Positions 17,470 to 26,674 are shown, counted from the stretch's first letter. The stretch is 64,000 nucleotides of DNA from Thermoactinospora rubra (GCF_002093975.1 NZ_MSZZ01000042.1:1-64000); one strand, 5' to 3'. The notes: a model not told the origin generated them from the sequence alone. Made by a program: numbers and translations.

Positions 17470-19668
17470 ATGAACCCGCGCAACTGGGCCTCGTGGCGGC
17501 CGTTCGGCATAGGGCTGCGCAAGCCCAACAACTACCTGGAGCTGTGGAAGGCGTTCAGGGCGGTCAAGGGCAACCGCCGCTACGCCTGGCGCATCCTCAA
17601 CCAGGGCACCTGCGACGGGTGCGCGCTGGGCACGATGGGCATGCGCGACTGGACCATGGACGAGATCCACCTGTGCAACATCCGGCTGCGGTTGCTCCCG
17701 CTCAACACCATGCCCGCGCTCGACACCTCACTTTTGGGTGACATTTCCGGACTTGTCGGTAAAAAGAGTGCCGAGCTCCGCGGCCTGGGGCGCCTGCCGT
17801 ACCCGATGCTGCGCCGCGCCGGCGAGCCCGGCTTCACCCGGATCTCCTGGGACGAGGCGCTGAAGCTGGCGGCCGGGCGGCTGCGCGGGGCGCGCTTCGG
17901 CGCGTACCTGACCAGCCGCGGCGTGCCCAACGAGAACTACTTCGCCGCCCAGAAGGCGGTGCGGGCCATGGGCAGCGGCAACATCGACAACGCCGCCCGC
18001 ATCTGCCACTCCCCCTCGACGGTCGCGCTCAAGCAGACCGTCGGCGCCGCGGCCACGACCTGCTCCTACCGGGACTGGATCGGCTCGGACCTGATCGTCT
18101 TCATCGGCTCCAACCCGGCCAACAACCAGCCGGTGGCGATGAAGTACCTCTACCACGCCAAGAACGCCGGCACTCGCATCGCGATGGTCAACGCCTACCG
18201 CGAGCCGGGCATGGAGCGCTACTGGGTGCCCTCCAACGTGGAGTCGGCGGTCTTCGGCACGAAGATCACCGACGAGTTCTTCGGCGTCAACGTGGGCGGC
18301 GACATCGGCTTCCTCAGCGGCGTCCTCAAGCATCTCGTCGACAACGACTGGATCGACAAGGAGTTCGTCGACGCGCACACGACCGGGTTCGAGGAGGTAC
18401 GGCGGGCGCTGGCCGGCCAGTCGTGGGAGGAGCTGGAAGCCGTCTCCGGCGCGCCGCGGCAGGACATGTTCCGCCTGGCCGAGCTGTTGGGCCGGGCCCG
18501 CTCGGCGGTCCTGGTCTGGTCGATGGGCATCACGCAGCACACCTTCGGCGAGGACAACGTGCGCGCCATCGTCAACCTGGCGCTGGCCCGGGGGTTCGTG
18601 GGGCGGGAGAAGTGCGGCCTGATGCCGATCCGGGGGCACAGCGGCGTGCAGGGCGGAGCCGAGATGGGCGCCTATGCCACCGGCCTGCCGGGCGGGCTGC
18701 CCGTCACGCCGGAGAACGCCGCGAGGTTCGCGCAGCTGTGGGGCTTCGAGGTGCCGGACGCGCCGGGGCTGACCGCCACCGAGATGATCGACGCGGCCCA
18801 CGCGGGCGAGCTGGACGCGCTGATCTCCAGCGGCGGCAACTTCCTGGAGGTGCTGCCCGACCCGGGCTACTGCCGCGAGGCGCTGTCGCGGCTGAAGCTG
18901 CGCGTCCACATCGACATCGTGCTGTCCTCGCAGATGCTCGTCCCCTGCGAGGGCGACGTGCTGCTGCTGCCCGCCCAGACCCGCTACGAGATGGCCGGCG
19001 GCGTGACCGAGACCTCCACCGAGCGGCGGATCATCTTCTCGCCCGAGGTCGAGGGGCCGCGCATCGGCGAGGCGTGGCCGGAGTGGAAGATCTTCACCGA
19101 GCTGGCCGCCCGTGTCCGGCCCGAGGTCGCCGGGAAGATCCGCTACACCGGCACCCCGGCGATCCGCGAGGACATCGAGGCGGCCGTGCCCTTCTACCGG
19201 GGCATCGCCGCCCTGCGCAGGTTCGGGGACAACGTCCAGTACGGCGGGCCCCGCCTGTTCGCCGACGGCCGCTTCTCCACCCCCGACGGCCGGGCCCGCT
19301 TCTCCGCGGTCCGGCTGCCCGCGCTCGACCGCCCGGACGGCGCCTTCCTCGTCGCCACCCGGCGCGGCAAGCAGTTCAACAGCATGGTCCACGAGCGGCG
19401 CGACGCCTTCAACGGCGCCACCCGCGAGGCGGTGCTGATCAGCGCCTACGACGCCGACCGGCTCGGCCTGCCCGACGGCGCGCCGGTGGAGCTGGCATCA
19501 GGCTCGCGCACCTTCCGTGGGAGGGTCCTGCGTGCCCCGCTGATGCCGGGCAACCTGCAGATCCACTGGCCGGAGGGCAACGTGCTGCTGGATGAGTCCC
19601 GCCGCTCGCCCGAGGCCCGGATCCCCGACTTCAACGCCGTCGCGACCCTGCGGAAGCTCCCCTCATGA
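17470..19668 (+). CDS. FdhF/YdeP-type molybdopterin oxidoreductase
   Basis: A 732-residue bis-MGD molybdoenzyme of the alternative formate-dehydrogenase (YdeP) branch. Cys48, Cys51 and Cys69 (CDGC...LC) fit a reduced N-terminal Fe-S motif. Cys179 in RICHSPSTVA occupies the Mo-ligand position that is Cys or selenocysteine in formate dehydrogenases. A C-terminal molybdopterin-dinucleotide domain is present (FNSMVHERRDAF). It is coupled to fdhD by an ATGA overlap, supporting a sulfur-activated enzyme. The substrate of YdeP-type proteins is not settled, so formate is only a candidate. Divergent from birA with a 31-base gap. Confidence 0.9.
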   Translation: MNPRNWASWRPFGIGLRKPNNYLELWKAFRAVKGNRRYAWRILNQGTCDGCALGTMGMRDWTMDEIHLCNIRLRLLPLNTMPALDTSLLGDISGLVGKKSAELRGLGRLPYPMLRRAGEPGFTRISWDEALKLAAGRLRGARFGAYLTSRGVPNENYFAAQKAVRAMGSGNIDNAARICHSPSTVALKQTVGAAATTCSYRDWIGSDLIVFIGSNPANNQPVAMKYLYHAKNAGTRIAMVNAYREPGMERYWVPSNVESAVFGTKITDEFFGVNVGGDIGFLSGVLKHLVDNDWIDKEFVDAHTTGFEEVRRALAGQSWEELEAVSGAPRQDMFRLAELLGRARSAVLVWSMGITQHTFGEDNVRAIVNLALARGFVGREKCGLMPIRGHSGVQGGAEMGAYATGLPGGLPVTPENAARFAQLWGFEVPDAPGLTATEMIDAAHAGELDALISSGGNFLEVLPDPGYCREALSRLKLRVHIDIVLSSQMLVPCEGDVLLLPAQTRYEMAGGVTETSTERRIIFSPEVEGPRIGEAWPEWKIFTELAARVRPEVAGKIRYTGTPAIREDIEAAVPFYRGIAALRRFGDNVQYGGPRLFADGRFSTPDGRARFSAVRLPALDRPDGAFLVATRRGKQFNSMVHERRDAFNGATREAVLISAYDADRLGLPDGAPVELASGSRTFRGRVLRAPLMPGNLQIHWPEGNVLLDESRRSPEARIPDFNAVATLRKLPS

Positions 19669-20513
19669 AGGTCCGTCCGGGTCCCACCACGCCGGTGCGC
19701 ATCCGGCAGCTGTCGGGGACGAGCGCCCGCGACCGCCGCGACGATCTGGCCACCGAGGAGCCGCTGGAGATCCGCCTGCAGGCCGACGACGGCACGCGGA
19801 CCGTGGCGATCACGATGCGCACGCCCGGGCACGACTTCGAGCTGGCCGCGGGTTTCCTCCACGGCGAGGGCGTCGTGCGGCCGGGCGGCATCGCGGGGAT
19901 CGCGTACTGCACCGACGCGGACCTGCCGCCCGAGGCGCGGCACAACACGGTCACGGTGCGGCTGCGCGGCCCGCTGCCCGACCTGGCGACGCTGGAGCGC
20001 CACTTCCTGACCTCCAGCGCGTGCGGCGTGTGCGGGTCGGCCACGCTGGAGGACCTGCACGCCAGGTGCACGCCGCTGCCCCGCGGCGACCTCGTGCTCA
20101 CGCCCGAGGTCCTGTACGGCCTGCCGTACCGGCTGAGGGAGGGCCAGGGGGTCTTCGGCAAGACGGGCGGCCTGCACGCGGCCGGGCTGTTCACCGGCGA
20201 CGGCGAGCTCGTGGCGGTGAGGGAGGACGTGGGCAGGCACAACGCGGTGGACAAGCTCGTGGGCTGGGCGGCGCTGAGCGGGCGGCTGCCGCTGTCGGAC
20301 CACGTCCTCATGGTAAGCGGCAGGGCCAGCTACGAGATCATGCAGAAGGCGCTCGCGGCGGGCGTCCCGGCGGTGTGCGCGGTGTCGGCGCCGTCCTCGC
20401 TGGCCGTGGAGCTGGCCAGGGAGTTCGGCATGACGCTGGTGGGGTTCCTGCGCGGGGAGCGCTGCAACCTCTACGCGGGCGAGGAGCGGGTCACGGCGCC
20501 ACCGGAGAGGTGA
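19665..20513 (+). CDS. fdhD: Formate dehydrogenase accessory sulfurtransferase FdhD
   Basis: A 282-residue FdhD that carries sulfur from a cysteine desulfurase to the molybdenum cofactor, activating formate dehydrogenases. The catalytic pair Cys120/Cys123 lies in SSACGVCG. The cofactor-binding part contains REDVGRHNAVDK and VSGRASYEI. Coupled to the upstream oxidoreductase, its likely client. Its last 23 bases overlap the convergent xylR gene. Confidence 0.95.
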   Translation: MKVRPGPTTPVRIRQLSGTSARDRRDDLATEEPLEIRLQADDGTRTVAITMRTPGHDFELAAGFLHGEGVVRPGGIAGIAYCTDADLPPEARHNTVTVRLRGPLPDLATLERHFLTSSACGVCGSATLEDLHARCTPLPRGDLVLTPEVLYGLPYRLREGQGVFGKTGGLHAAGLFTGDGELVAVREDVGRHNAVDKLVGWAALSGRLPLSDHVLMVSGRASYEIMQKALAAGVPAVCAVSAPSSLAVELAREFGMTLVGFLRGERCNLYAGEERVTAPPER

Positions 20514-21633
20514 TCAGCCGGCGGATGACGTGGCCCGCCGCGCCCAGGATCGCCGCGTCGCGGCCCAGCCGCGAGGCCGTCAGCCGGGGCGCGGTGCGCC
20601 GCATGCCGCTCAGCCGCCCCTCCAGCGTCTCGGTGATCGGGCCGGCCAGCCAGGGGAACAGCGCCGACAGCGTCCCGCCGAGCACGATCAGCCCGGGGTC
20701 GACGAGCTGGACGGCCGAGGACAGGGCCAGGCCCAGCGCCCGGCCGGCCCCGGCGCAGGCGGCCAGCGCCCTGGTGTCGCCCCGCTCCAGGAGGGCCAGC
20801 AGTTCCTCCACCGTGGCCGGCTTGCCCGCGGCCTCCAGCAGCGCGTCCTGCCCCGCGTAGACCTCCAGGCAGCCGTGGGCGCCGCAGTGGCACGGCGGCC
20901 CGCCGGGGGCGATCAGGACGTGGCCGAGCTCGCCCGCGAAGCCGTGCGCGCCGCGGAACAGCGCGCCGTCCACCACGAGCCCGGCGCCGATGCCGATCTC
21001 GCCGGAGACGTAGAGGAAGCCGGGGCCGACCTGGCCGAACCACAGCTCGCCCAGCGCCGCCAGGTTGGCCTCGTTGTCGACGGTGAGCGGCAGCCCCAGC
21101 AGCTCGGGCGGCCGCACGTCGTGCCAGCCCAGGTGGGGGGCGTGGACGAGGACGCCGTCGTGGACGGGTCCGGGGACCGCGAGCGCGGCGCCCGCGACGG
21201 TCAGCTCGCCGGTGGCCGCCATCGCCTCGGCCGCCAGGTCGCACAGCTGGTCCAGGGCCTTCTGCGGGGCCAGCGCCCGGTTGTCGACCTTCCTGGTACG
21301 GCGCAGCCGTACGGTCCCGGTGAGGTCGACGACGCACACGGCCAGGTAGTCGACGTTGATCTCCAGGCCCAGCGCCGCCAGCCGCTCGCCGCTGAGCCGT
21401 ACCAGCACGCCTGGCCTGCCGCGCTCGCCGTCGGAGGCGGCCTGCGACTCGGTGACGTAGCCGGCCGCGAGCAGGTCGGCCACGAGCTTGGACACGGTCG
21501 TCTTGGTCAGCCCGGTCCGCTCGCTGAGCGCCGCCCTGGTCAGCGGCCCGGCCCTGTGGATCTCGCCGAGCACGGCGGCGAGGTTGCTCGCCCGCATGGC
21601 GTCGTGCCGGATGCCTCTTGACGGTGTCTCCAC
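20491..21633 (-). CDS. xylR: ROK-family xylose repressor
   Basis: A 380-residue ROK regulator. An N-terminal winged helix-turn-helix (GPLTRAALSERTGLTKTTVSKLV, about residues 30-52) is followed by the ROK sugar-binding domain with zinc motif CHCGAHGCLEVYAG. Divergent to xylA, so it almost certainly represses xylose catabolism until xylose binds. GTG 21633 is chosen because TAATAT (21646-21641 on the minus strand) lies 7 bases upstream; ATG 21597 is the alternative and would remove 12 residues. Confidence 0.92.
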   Translation of the reverse strand: METPSRGIRHDAMRASNLAAVLGEIHRAGPLTRAALSERTGLTKTTVSKLVADLLAAGYVTESQAASDGERGRPGVLVRLSGERLAALGLEINVDYLAVCVVDLTGTVRLRRTRKVDNRALAPQKALDQLCDLAAEAMAATGELTVAGAALAVPGPVHDGVLVHAPHLGWHDVRPPELLGLPLTVDNEANLAALGELWFGQVGPGFLYVSGEIGIGAGLVVDGALFRGAHGFAGELGHVLIAPGGPPCHCGAHGCLEVYAGQDALLEAAGKPATVEELLALLERGDTRALAACAGAGRALGLALSSAVQLVDPGLIVLGGTLSALFPWLAGPITETLEGRLSGMRRTAPRLTASRLGRDAAILGAAGHVIRRLITSPVAP

Positions 21634-21666
21634 AGGAGGAATATTAAGTGCATTATGTGGACTAAT
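21634..21666. promoter_or_regulatory. Compact xylR/xylA divergent control region
   Basis: Only 21 bases separate the xylR GTG (21633) and the xylA ATG (21655). The xylA ribosome site AGGAGGA (21634-21640) is at the same time the 7-base spacer between the xylR -10 (TAATAT) and its start codon. An imperfect inverted repeat (ATTAAGT at about 21643-21649, ACTAAT at 21660-21665) covers the xylR -10 and the xylA start, and is a candidate XylR operator. Confidence 0.5.
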
Positions 21667-22809
21667 TTGGCGCCAACGCCGGAAGACCGCTTCACCTTCG
21701 GCCTGTGGACGGTCGGCTGGCAGGCCAGAGACCCCTTCGGCGACGCCACCCGCGCGCCGCTGGACCCCGTGGAGACCGTGCACAAGCTGGCCGAGCTGGG
21801 CGCCTACGGCGTGACCTTCCACGACGACGACCTGCTCGCCGTGGAGCCGGACCGGGAGCGCGCCATCGCCGCCTTCCGCAAGGCGCTGGGCGAGACCGGG
21901 CTGAAGGTGCCGATGGCCACCACCAACCTGTTCACCCACCCGGTGTTCAAGGACGGCGCCTTCACCAGCAACGACCGCGCCGTGCGCCGGTACGCGATCC
22001 GCAAGGTCATGCGCAACCTCGACCTGGCCGCCTCGCTCGGCGCGACCACCTACGTCTGCTGGGGCGGGCGCGAGGGCGCGGAGTCCGACGCGGCCAAGGA
22101 CGTGCGGGCCGCGCTCGACCGCTACAAGGAGGCGTTGGACCTGCTCTGCTCCTACGTGATCGAGCAGGGCTACGGCATCCGCTTCGCCATCGAGCCCAAG
22201 CCGAACGAGCCGCGCGGCGACATCCTGCTGCCCACCATCGGGCACGCGCTGGCCTTCATCAACGAGCTGGAACACCCCGAGATGGTCGGGCTCAACCCCG
22301 AGGTCGGGCACGAGCAGATGGCCGGGCTGAACTTCGTCCACGGCATCGCGCAGGCGCTGTGGCACGGCAAGCTCTTCCACATCGACCTCAACGGCCAGCA
22401 CGGGCCCAAGTACGACCAGGACCTGGTCTTCGGCCACGGCGATCTGAAGAGCGCGTTCTTCCTGGTGGACCTGCTGGAGAACGGCGGCTACGACGGCCCG
22501 CGGCACTTCGACTACAAGCCGCTGCGCACCGAGGACGCCCAGGACGTGTGGGACTCGGCCGCCGCCAACATGCGCACCTACCTGATCCTGAAGGAGAAGT
22601 CCAAGCGCTTCCGCGCCGACCCGGAGGTCCAGGAGGCGCTGGCCGCCTCGCGGGTGACCGAGCTGGCCGAGCCGACGCTGGCCCCCGGCGAGACGCTGGC
22701 GGACCTGGCGGGCGAGGAGTTCGACCGCGACGCCCACGCCGAGCGCGGCTACCACTTCACGCGCCTGAACCAGCTGGCCCTGGAACACCTGCTGGGAGTG
22801 CGGGGGTGA
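21655..22809 (+). CDS. xylA: Xylose isomerase
   Basis: A 384-residue class I xylose isomerase converting D-xylose to D-xylulose (cytosol, metal-dependent tetramer in the family). Motifs: FGLWTVGW, the catalytic His in TFHDDDL, metal ligands in EPKPNEPRGD, and HIDLNGQ...KYDQD. ATG 21655 has AGGAGGA upstream, with a rather long 14-base spacing. xylB follows with a GTGA overlap. Confidence 0.97.
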   Translation: MWTNLAPTPEDRFTFGLWTVGWQARDPFGDATRAPLDPVETVHKLAELGAYGVTFHDDDLLAVEPDRERAIAAFRKALGETGLKVPMATTNLFTHPVFKDGAFTSNDRAVRRYAIRKVMRNLDLAASLGATTYVCWGGREGAESDAAKDVRAALDRYKEALDLLCSYVIEQGYGIRFAIEPKPNEPRGDILLPTIGHALAFINELEHPEMVGLNPEVGHEQMAGLNFVHGIAQALWHGKLFHIDLNGQHGPKYDQDLVFGHGDLKSAFFLVDLLENGGYDGPRHFDYKPLRTEDAQDVWDSAAANMRTYLILKEKSKRFRADPEVQEALAASRVTELAEPTLAPGETLADLAGEEFDRDAHAERGYHFTRLNQLALEHLLGVRG

Positions 22810-24227
22810 CGCTCGTCGCCGGGGTCGACTCCTCGACCCAGAGCTGCAAGGTCGTCATCCGCGACGCCGAGACGGGCCGGCTGGTACGGCAGGGCCGCGC
22901 CCCCCACCCCGACGGCACCGAGGTGCATCCCGCCCACTGGTGGGCCGCGCTCGTCGCCGCGATCGAGGAGGCGGGCGGGCTGGACGACGTGGCGGCCGTC
23001 GGCGTGGCGGGGCAGCAGCACGGCATGGTCTGCCTGGACGAGTCCGGAAATGTCGTGCGCGACGCGCTGCTGTGGAACGACACCCGCTCGGCCCGCGCCG
23101 CCGCCGACCTGGTGGCCGAACTCGGCGGGCCGCAGGCCTGGGCCGAGGCGGTGGGCAGCGTGCCGGTCGCGTCGTTCACGGTCACCAAGCTGCGCTGGCT
23201 GGCCGAGCACGAGCCGGACAGCGCCGCCCGCACCGCGGCGGTGTGCCTGCCGCACGACTGGCTGACCTGGCGGCTCCAGGGCGCGCTGCGCCACGCGGGC
23301 GCCGACCTGGCCGCCTGGCCGCAGGCCCCGGCGCCGCCGCTGGACCACCTCGTGACCGACCGCGGCGACGCCTCGGGCACCGGCTACTGGTCGCCCGTCA
23401 CCGAGGCATACCGGCTCGACCTGCTCAAGGCAGCCTTCGGCGCGACACCGCTGCTGCCCCGGGTGCTGGGCCCGGCGGAGGCGGCGGGCGAGGCGGCCGG
23501 CGGCGTCCTGCTCGCGCCCGGGACGGGCGACAACATGGGCGCCGCCCTGGGCGTCGGGCTCGGGCCGGGCGAGGCGGTCGTGTCGATCGGGACCTCGGGG
23601 ACGGCCTTCGCGGTGGCCGAGCGGCCCAGCCGTGACGCCTCCGGGATCGTGGCCGGGTTCGCCGACGCGACCGGCCGGTTCCTGCCCCTGGTGTGCACGC
23701 TCAACGCCGCGCGGGTGCTGGACGCGGCGGCCCGCGTCACCGGCGTGGACCTGGCCCGGCTGGACGAGCTCGCGCTCTCCGCCCCGGCCGGGGCCGGCGG
23801 GCTGGTGCTCGTGCCGTACCTGGAAGGCGAGCGGACCCCGAACCGGCCCGACGCCACCGGCGAGATCCACGGCCTGCGGCTGGCCACCGCCACCCCGGCC
23901 CACCTGGCCAGGGCGGCCGTGGAGGGCATGCTGTGCGGGCTGGCCGACGCGCTGGACGCCCTGGGCCTGGAGCCGGAGCGGGTGCTGCTGATCGGCGGCG
24001 GGGCGCGCTCGGAGGCGGTCAGGAGGATCGCTCCGACGGTCTTCGGCCGTCCGGTGACCGTGCCGCCGCCCGGGGAGTACGTCGCGGACGGGGCAGCCCG
24101 CCAGGCCGCCTGGGTCCTGTCCGGCGGGGCCGAGCCGCCCGCGTGGACGCTGGGCTCGTCGGAGGTCTACCAGGGCGATCCGGTCCCGGCGATCAGGGAA
24201 CGCTACCGGTCGGTGACCTCGTTCTAG
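22806..24227 (+). CDS. xylB: Xylulokinase
   Basis: A 473-residue FGGY-family kinase that phosphorylates D-xylulose to feed the pentose phosphate pathway. The N-terminal GVDSSTQSCK, the substrate motif GQQHGMV, and the ATP-domain motifs GTGDNMGAALG and SIGTSGTA are clear; IGGGARSEAVR closes the fold. GTG 22806 overlaps the xylA stop by four bases (GTGA). A strong terminator follows the stop. Confidence 0.96.
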   Translation: MTLVAGVDSSTQSCKVVIRDAETGRLVRQGRAPHPDGTEVHPAHWWAALVAAIEEAGGLDDVAAVGVAGQQHGMVCLDESGNVVRDALLWNDTRSARAAADLVAELGGPQAWAEAVGSVPVASFTVTKLRWLAEHEPDSAARTAAVCLPHDWLTWRLQGALRHAGADLAAWPQAPAPPLDHLVTDRGDASGTGYWSPVTEAYRLDLLKAAFGATPLLPRVLGPAEAAGEAAGGVLLAPGTGDNMGAALGVGLGPGEAVVSIGTSGTAFAVAERPSRDASGIVAGFADATGRFLPLVCTLNAARVLDAAARVTGVDLARLDELALSAPAGAGGLVLVPYLEGERTPNRPDATGEIHGLRLATATPAHLARAAVEGMLCGLADALDALGLEPERVLLIGGGARSEAVRRIAPTVFGRPVTVPPPGEYVADGAARQAAWVLSGGAEPPAWTLGSSEVYQGDPVPAIRERYRSVTSF

Positions 24228-24230
24228 CTG

Positions 24231-24266
24231 CTCGGCGCCGCGGAACTCCGCGACGCCGAGCTTTTT
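24231..24266 (+). terminator. Rho-independent terminator of xylAB
   Basis: CTCGGCG pairs with CGCCGAG, and an inner CGCGG/CCGCG stem caps it with an AACT loop, followed by CTTTTT. It is placed directly after the xylB stop codon. Confidence 0.85.
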
Positions 24267-24277
24267 CGACTCTTCTA

Positions 24278-24330
24278 TTGGAATGAAACATTCCGTTCTG
24301 ATAGGCTGTGCAGCAGAACGAAACATTCCG
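24278..24330 (+). promoter_or_regulatory. Promoter with double operator, epoxide hydrolase 1
   Basis: TTGGAA (24278-24283) and TAGGCT (24302-24307), 18 bases apart, fit -35/-10 boxes. GGAATGAAACATTCCG (24280-24295, perfect GGAATG/CATTCC arms) covers the -35, and AGAACGAAACATTCCG (24315-24330) lies downstream of the -10. The same arrangement precedes the exporter gene at 26741. The pattern fits repression by a TetR-type protein that is not encoded beside it. Confidence 0.65.
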
Positions 24331-24348
24331 ATCCCAAGCGAGGCACCG

Positions 24349-25431
24349 ATGGCCGAGATCCGTCCCTTCCGCGTCGACATCCCGCAGGCCGACCTGGACG
24401 ACCTGCGCGAGCGCCTGGCGCGCACCCGCTACACCGACCAGATCCCCGGCTCGGGCGACGACTACGGCGTCAGCGTCGACCGGGTCCGGCGCATGGTCGA
24501 CCACTGGCGCGAGCACTTCGACTGGCGCGCACTGGAGGCCAGGCTCAACGCCTACCCACAGTTCACCACCGAGATCGACGGCCAGACCGTCCACTTCCTG
24601 CACGTCCGCTCGGCCCGCGAGGACGCCCTGCCGCTCGTCCTCACCCACGGCTGGCCGGGCACCGTGCTGGAGTTCCTCGACGTCATCGAGCCGCTGTCGC
24701 GGCACTTCCACCTGGTCATCCCCTCGGTGCCCGGCTTCGGCTTCTCCGGCCCCACCACCGAGCGCGGCTGGAACCACATCCGGGTCGCCAAGGCCTGGGC
24801 CGAGCTGATGCGCCGCCTGGGCTACGACCGGTACGGCGTGGCCGGCAACGACGGCGGCTCGATCATCTCCCCCACCGTGGGCCGGATCGACCCCGAGCAC
24901 GTGGTCGGCGTGCACGTCACCCAGATCTTCTCCTTCCCCTCCGGCGACCCGGCCGAGTTCGAGGGCATGAGCGAGGAGGACCTTGGCAAGGTGCAGTTCC
25001 TGCAGTGGTTCTGGGAGAACATGGGCGCCTTCAACAAGATGCAGTCCCAGGCGCCGCAGCACCTCGCGCACGCCCTGGCCGACTCCCCCGCCGGGCTGCT
25101 GGGCTGGATGGGCCAGCTCATGGGCGAGGAGCTGGGCCTGGACTGGGTGGTGGGCAACATCGCCGTCCACTGGTTCTGCCGGACCGCCGGCTCCTCGGCG
25201 CGCTTCTACTACGAAAACGACAAGGCCGAGCCGTTCACCGAGCCGACGACGGTGCCGATCGGGCTGGCCAACTTCAAGGACGACTTCCAGTCCATCCGCC
25301 GCTTCGCCGAGCGCGACCACACGGCCATCGCGCAGTGGAACACCTACGACGTCGGCGGCCACTACGCCGCCCACGAGGTGCCCGACGTCTACGCGCAGGA
25401 CGTCATCGGCTTCTTCGGCAAGCTGAGCTGA
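24349..25431 (+). CDS. Epoxide hydrolase-family protein 1
   Basis: A 360-residue alpha/beta hydrolase with the N-terminal epoxide-hydrolase domain (about 1-110, IRPFRVDIPQADLDDLRERL). The oxyanion motif HGWPGT is at about 100-105, the nucleophile Asp168 in GVAGNDGGS, and the catalytic His in the GGHYAAHE motif near the C-terminus. It would open epoxides to diols through a covalent ester; the substrate is unknown. It and the next gene are tandem paralogues. Expression is probably released together with the exporter further down. Confidence 0.9.
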   Translation: MAEIRPFRVDIPQADLDDLRERLARTRYTDQIPGSGDDYGVSVDRVRRMVDHWREHFDWRALEARLNAYPQFTTEIDGQTVHFLHVRSAREDALPLVLTHGWPGTVLEFLDVIEPLSRHFHLVIPSVPGFGFSGPTTERGWNHIRVAKAWAELMRRLGYDRYGVAGNDGGSIISPTVGRIDPEHVVGVHVTQIFSFPSGDPAEFEGMSEEDLGKVQFLQWFWENMGAFNKMQSQAPQHLAHALADSPAGLLGWMGQLMGEELGLDWVVGNIAVHWFCRTAGSSARFYYENDKAEPFTEPTTVPIGLANFKDDFQSIRRFAERDHTAIAQWNTYDVGGHYAAHEVPDVYAQDVIGFFGKLS

Positions 25432-25448
25432 TCTCCATCGGCAGGCCG

Positions 25449-25483
25449 GGGCGATCGCGGAAGGAAACTTTCCGCGATCGCCC
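25449..25483. promoter_or_regulatory. Perfect 14-bp hairpin between the two epoxide hydrolases
   Basis: GGGCGATCGCGGAA (25449-25462) and TTCCGCGATCGCCC (25470-25483) pair perfectly around a seven-base loop. Its centre, GGAAGGAAACTTTCC, resembles the operator GGAATGAAACATTCC upstream of epoxide hydrolase 1. There is no T run, so it may be an operator, an attenuator or a U-poor terminator. Confidence 0.55.
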
Positions 25484-25518
25484 GTAGTGTCGGGACCAAC
25501 CAATCGAGGAGCGATGCC

Positions 25519-26613
25519 ATGACCGACATCCGGCCCTTCACCGTCGACGTCCCCCAGGAGCAGCTGGACGACCTGCGCCGCCGCCTCCAGGCCACCCGCT
25601 GGCCGTCCCAGGTGCCGGGGGCGGGCTGGAGCCGCGGCGTGCCGCTGGAGTACCTCAAGGACCTGGCCGCCTACTGGGCCGACGGCTACGACTGGCGGGC
25701 GTGGGAGGCCAGGCTCAACGCCCATCCGCAGTTCACCACCGAGATCGACGGGCAGACCGTCCACTTCCTCCACGTCCGCTCCGCCCGCGAGGACGCCCTG
25801 CCGCTGCTGCTGGCGCACGGCTGGCCGGGCTCGGTCGTGGAGTTCCTGCCCGTCGTCGACCTGCTGTCGCCGCACTTCCACCTGGTCATCCCGTCGCACC
25901 CGAACTTCGGCTTCTCCGGCCCGGCCGGGGCCGGCTGGGACAGCCACCGCATCGCCCGGGCGTACGCGGTGCTGATGGAGCGCCTGGGCTATCACCGCTA
26001 CGGCGCACAGGGCGGCGACTTCGGCGCCTTCGTCGCGCCCGACCTGGGCCGGGTCGCTCCGGACCGCGTGGTGGGCGTCCACGTCAACGCCGCCACCGCG
26101 GGATTCATCCCCTTCGGCGAGGCCGACACCGAGGGGCTGACCGAAGGCGAGCTCGCCCGCCTGGAGCGGATGAGCACGTTCCTGTCCACCGGCAACGGCT
26201 ACTTCCAGATCCAGGCCACCAAGCCGCACACCATCGGTTTCGGCCTGGCCGACTCCCCCGCCGGGCTGCTGGCGTGGATCGGCGAGAAGCTGCACGACTG
26301 GGCCCACCCGGCCGGCTCCATCGACCGCGACCTCATGCTCACCAACGTGTCGGTCTACTGGCTGACCAACACGGGCGCCTCCTCGGCGCAGATGTACTAC
26401 GAGAGCATGAACAGCCACAACTGGCCCACCCCCTCCAAGGTGCCGACCGCCGTGGCCAACTTCGCCGAGGACATCGCCATCCGCCGCTTCGCCGAGCCGC
26501 TGAACACCATCGTGCGCTGGACGGAGTTCGACCGTGGCGGGCACTTCGCCGCCATGGAGGCGCCCGACCTGCTGGCCCAGGACGTCGTCGAATTCTTCGC
26601 CGGCCTGCGCTGA
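25519..26613 (+). CDS. Epoxide hydrolase-family protein 2
   Basis: A 364-residue paralogue of the preceding protein with the same layout: EHN domain, HGWPGS, nucleophile Asp167 in GAQGGDFGA, and the catalytic His in GGHFAAME. Residues 70-95 are almost identical in both proteins, indicating a fairly recent duplication or gene conversion. GAGGAG lies about 8 bases before the ATG. The substrate is unknown. Confidence 0.9.
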   Translation: MTDIRPFTVDVPQEQLDDLRRRLQATRWPSQVPGAGWSRGVPLEYLKDLAAYWADGYDWRAWEARLNAHPQFTTEIDGQTVHFLHVRSAREDALPLLLAHGWPGSVVEFLPVVDLLSPHFHLVIPSHPNFGFSGPAGAGWDSHRIARAYAVLMERLGYHRYGAQGGDFGAFVAPDLGRVAPDRVVGVHVNAATAGFIPFGEADTEGLTEGELARLERMSTFLSTGNGYFQIQATKPHTIGFGLADSPAGLLAWIGEKLHDWAHPAGSIDRDLMLTNVSVYWLTNTGASSAQMYYESMNSHNWPTPSKVPTAVANFAEDIAIRRFAEPLNTIVRWTEFDRGGHFAAMEAPDLLAQDVVEFFAGLR

Positions 26614-26674
26614 ACGCGGAAAGGTTCTTGCCGTATTAGCTCGTAGCGTGGCGGTGTCGAAAGGGCCTCAAGCC

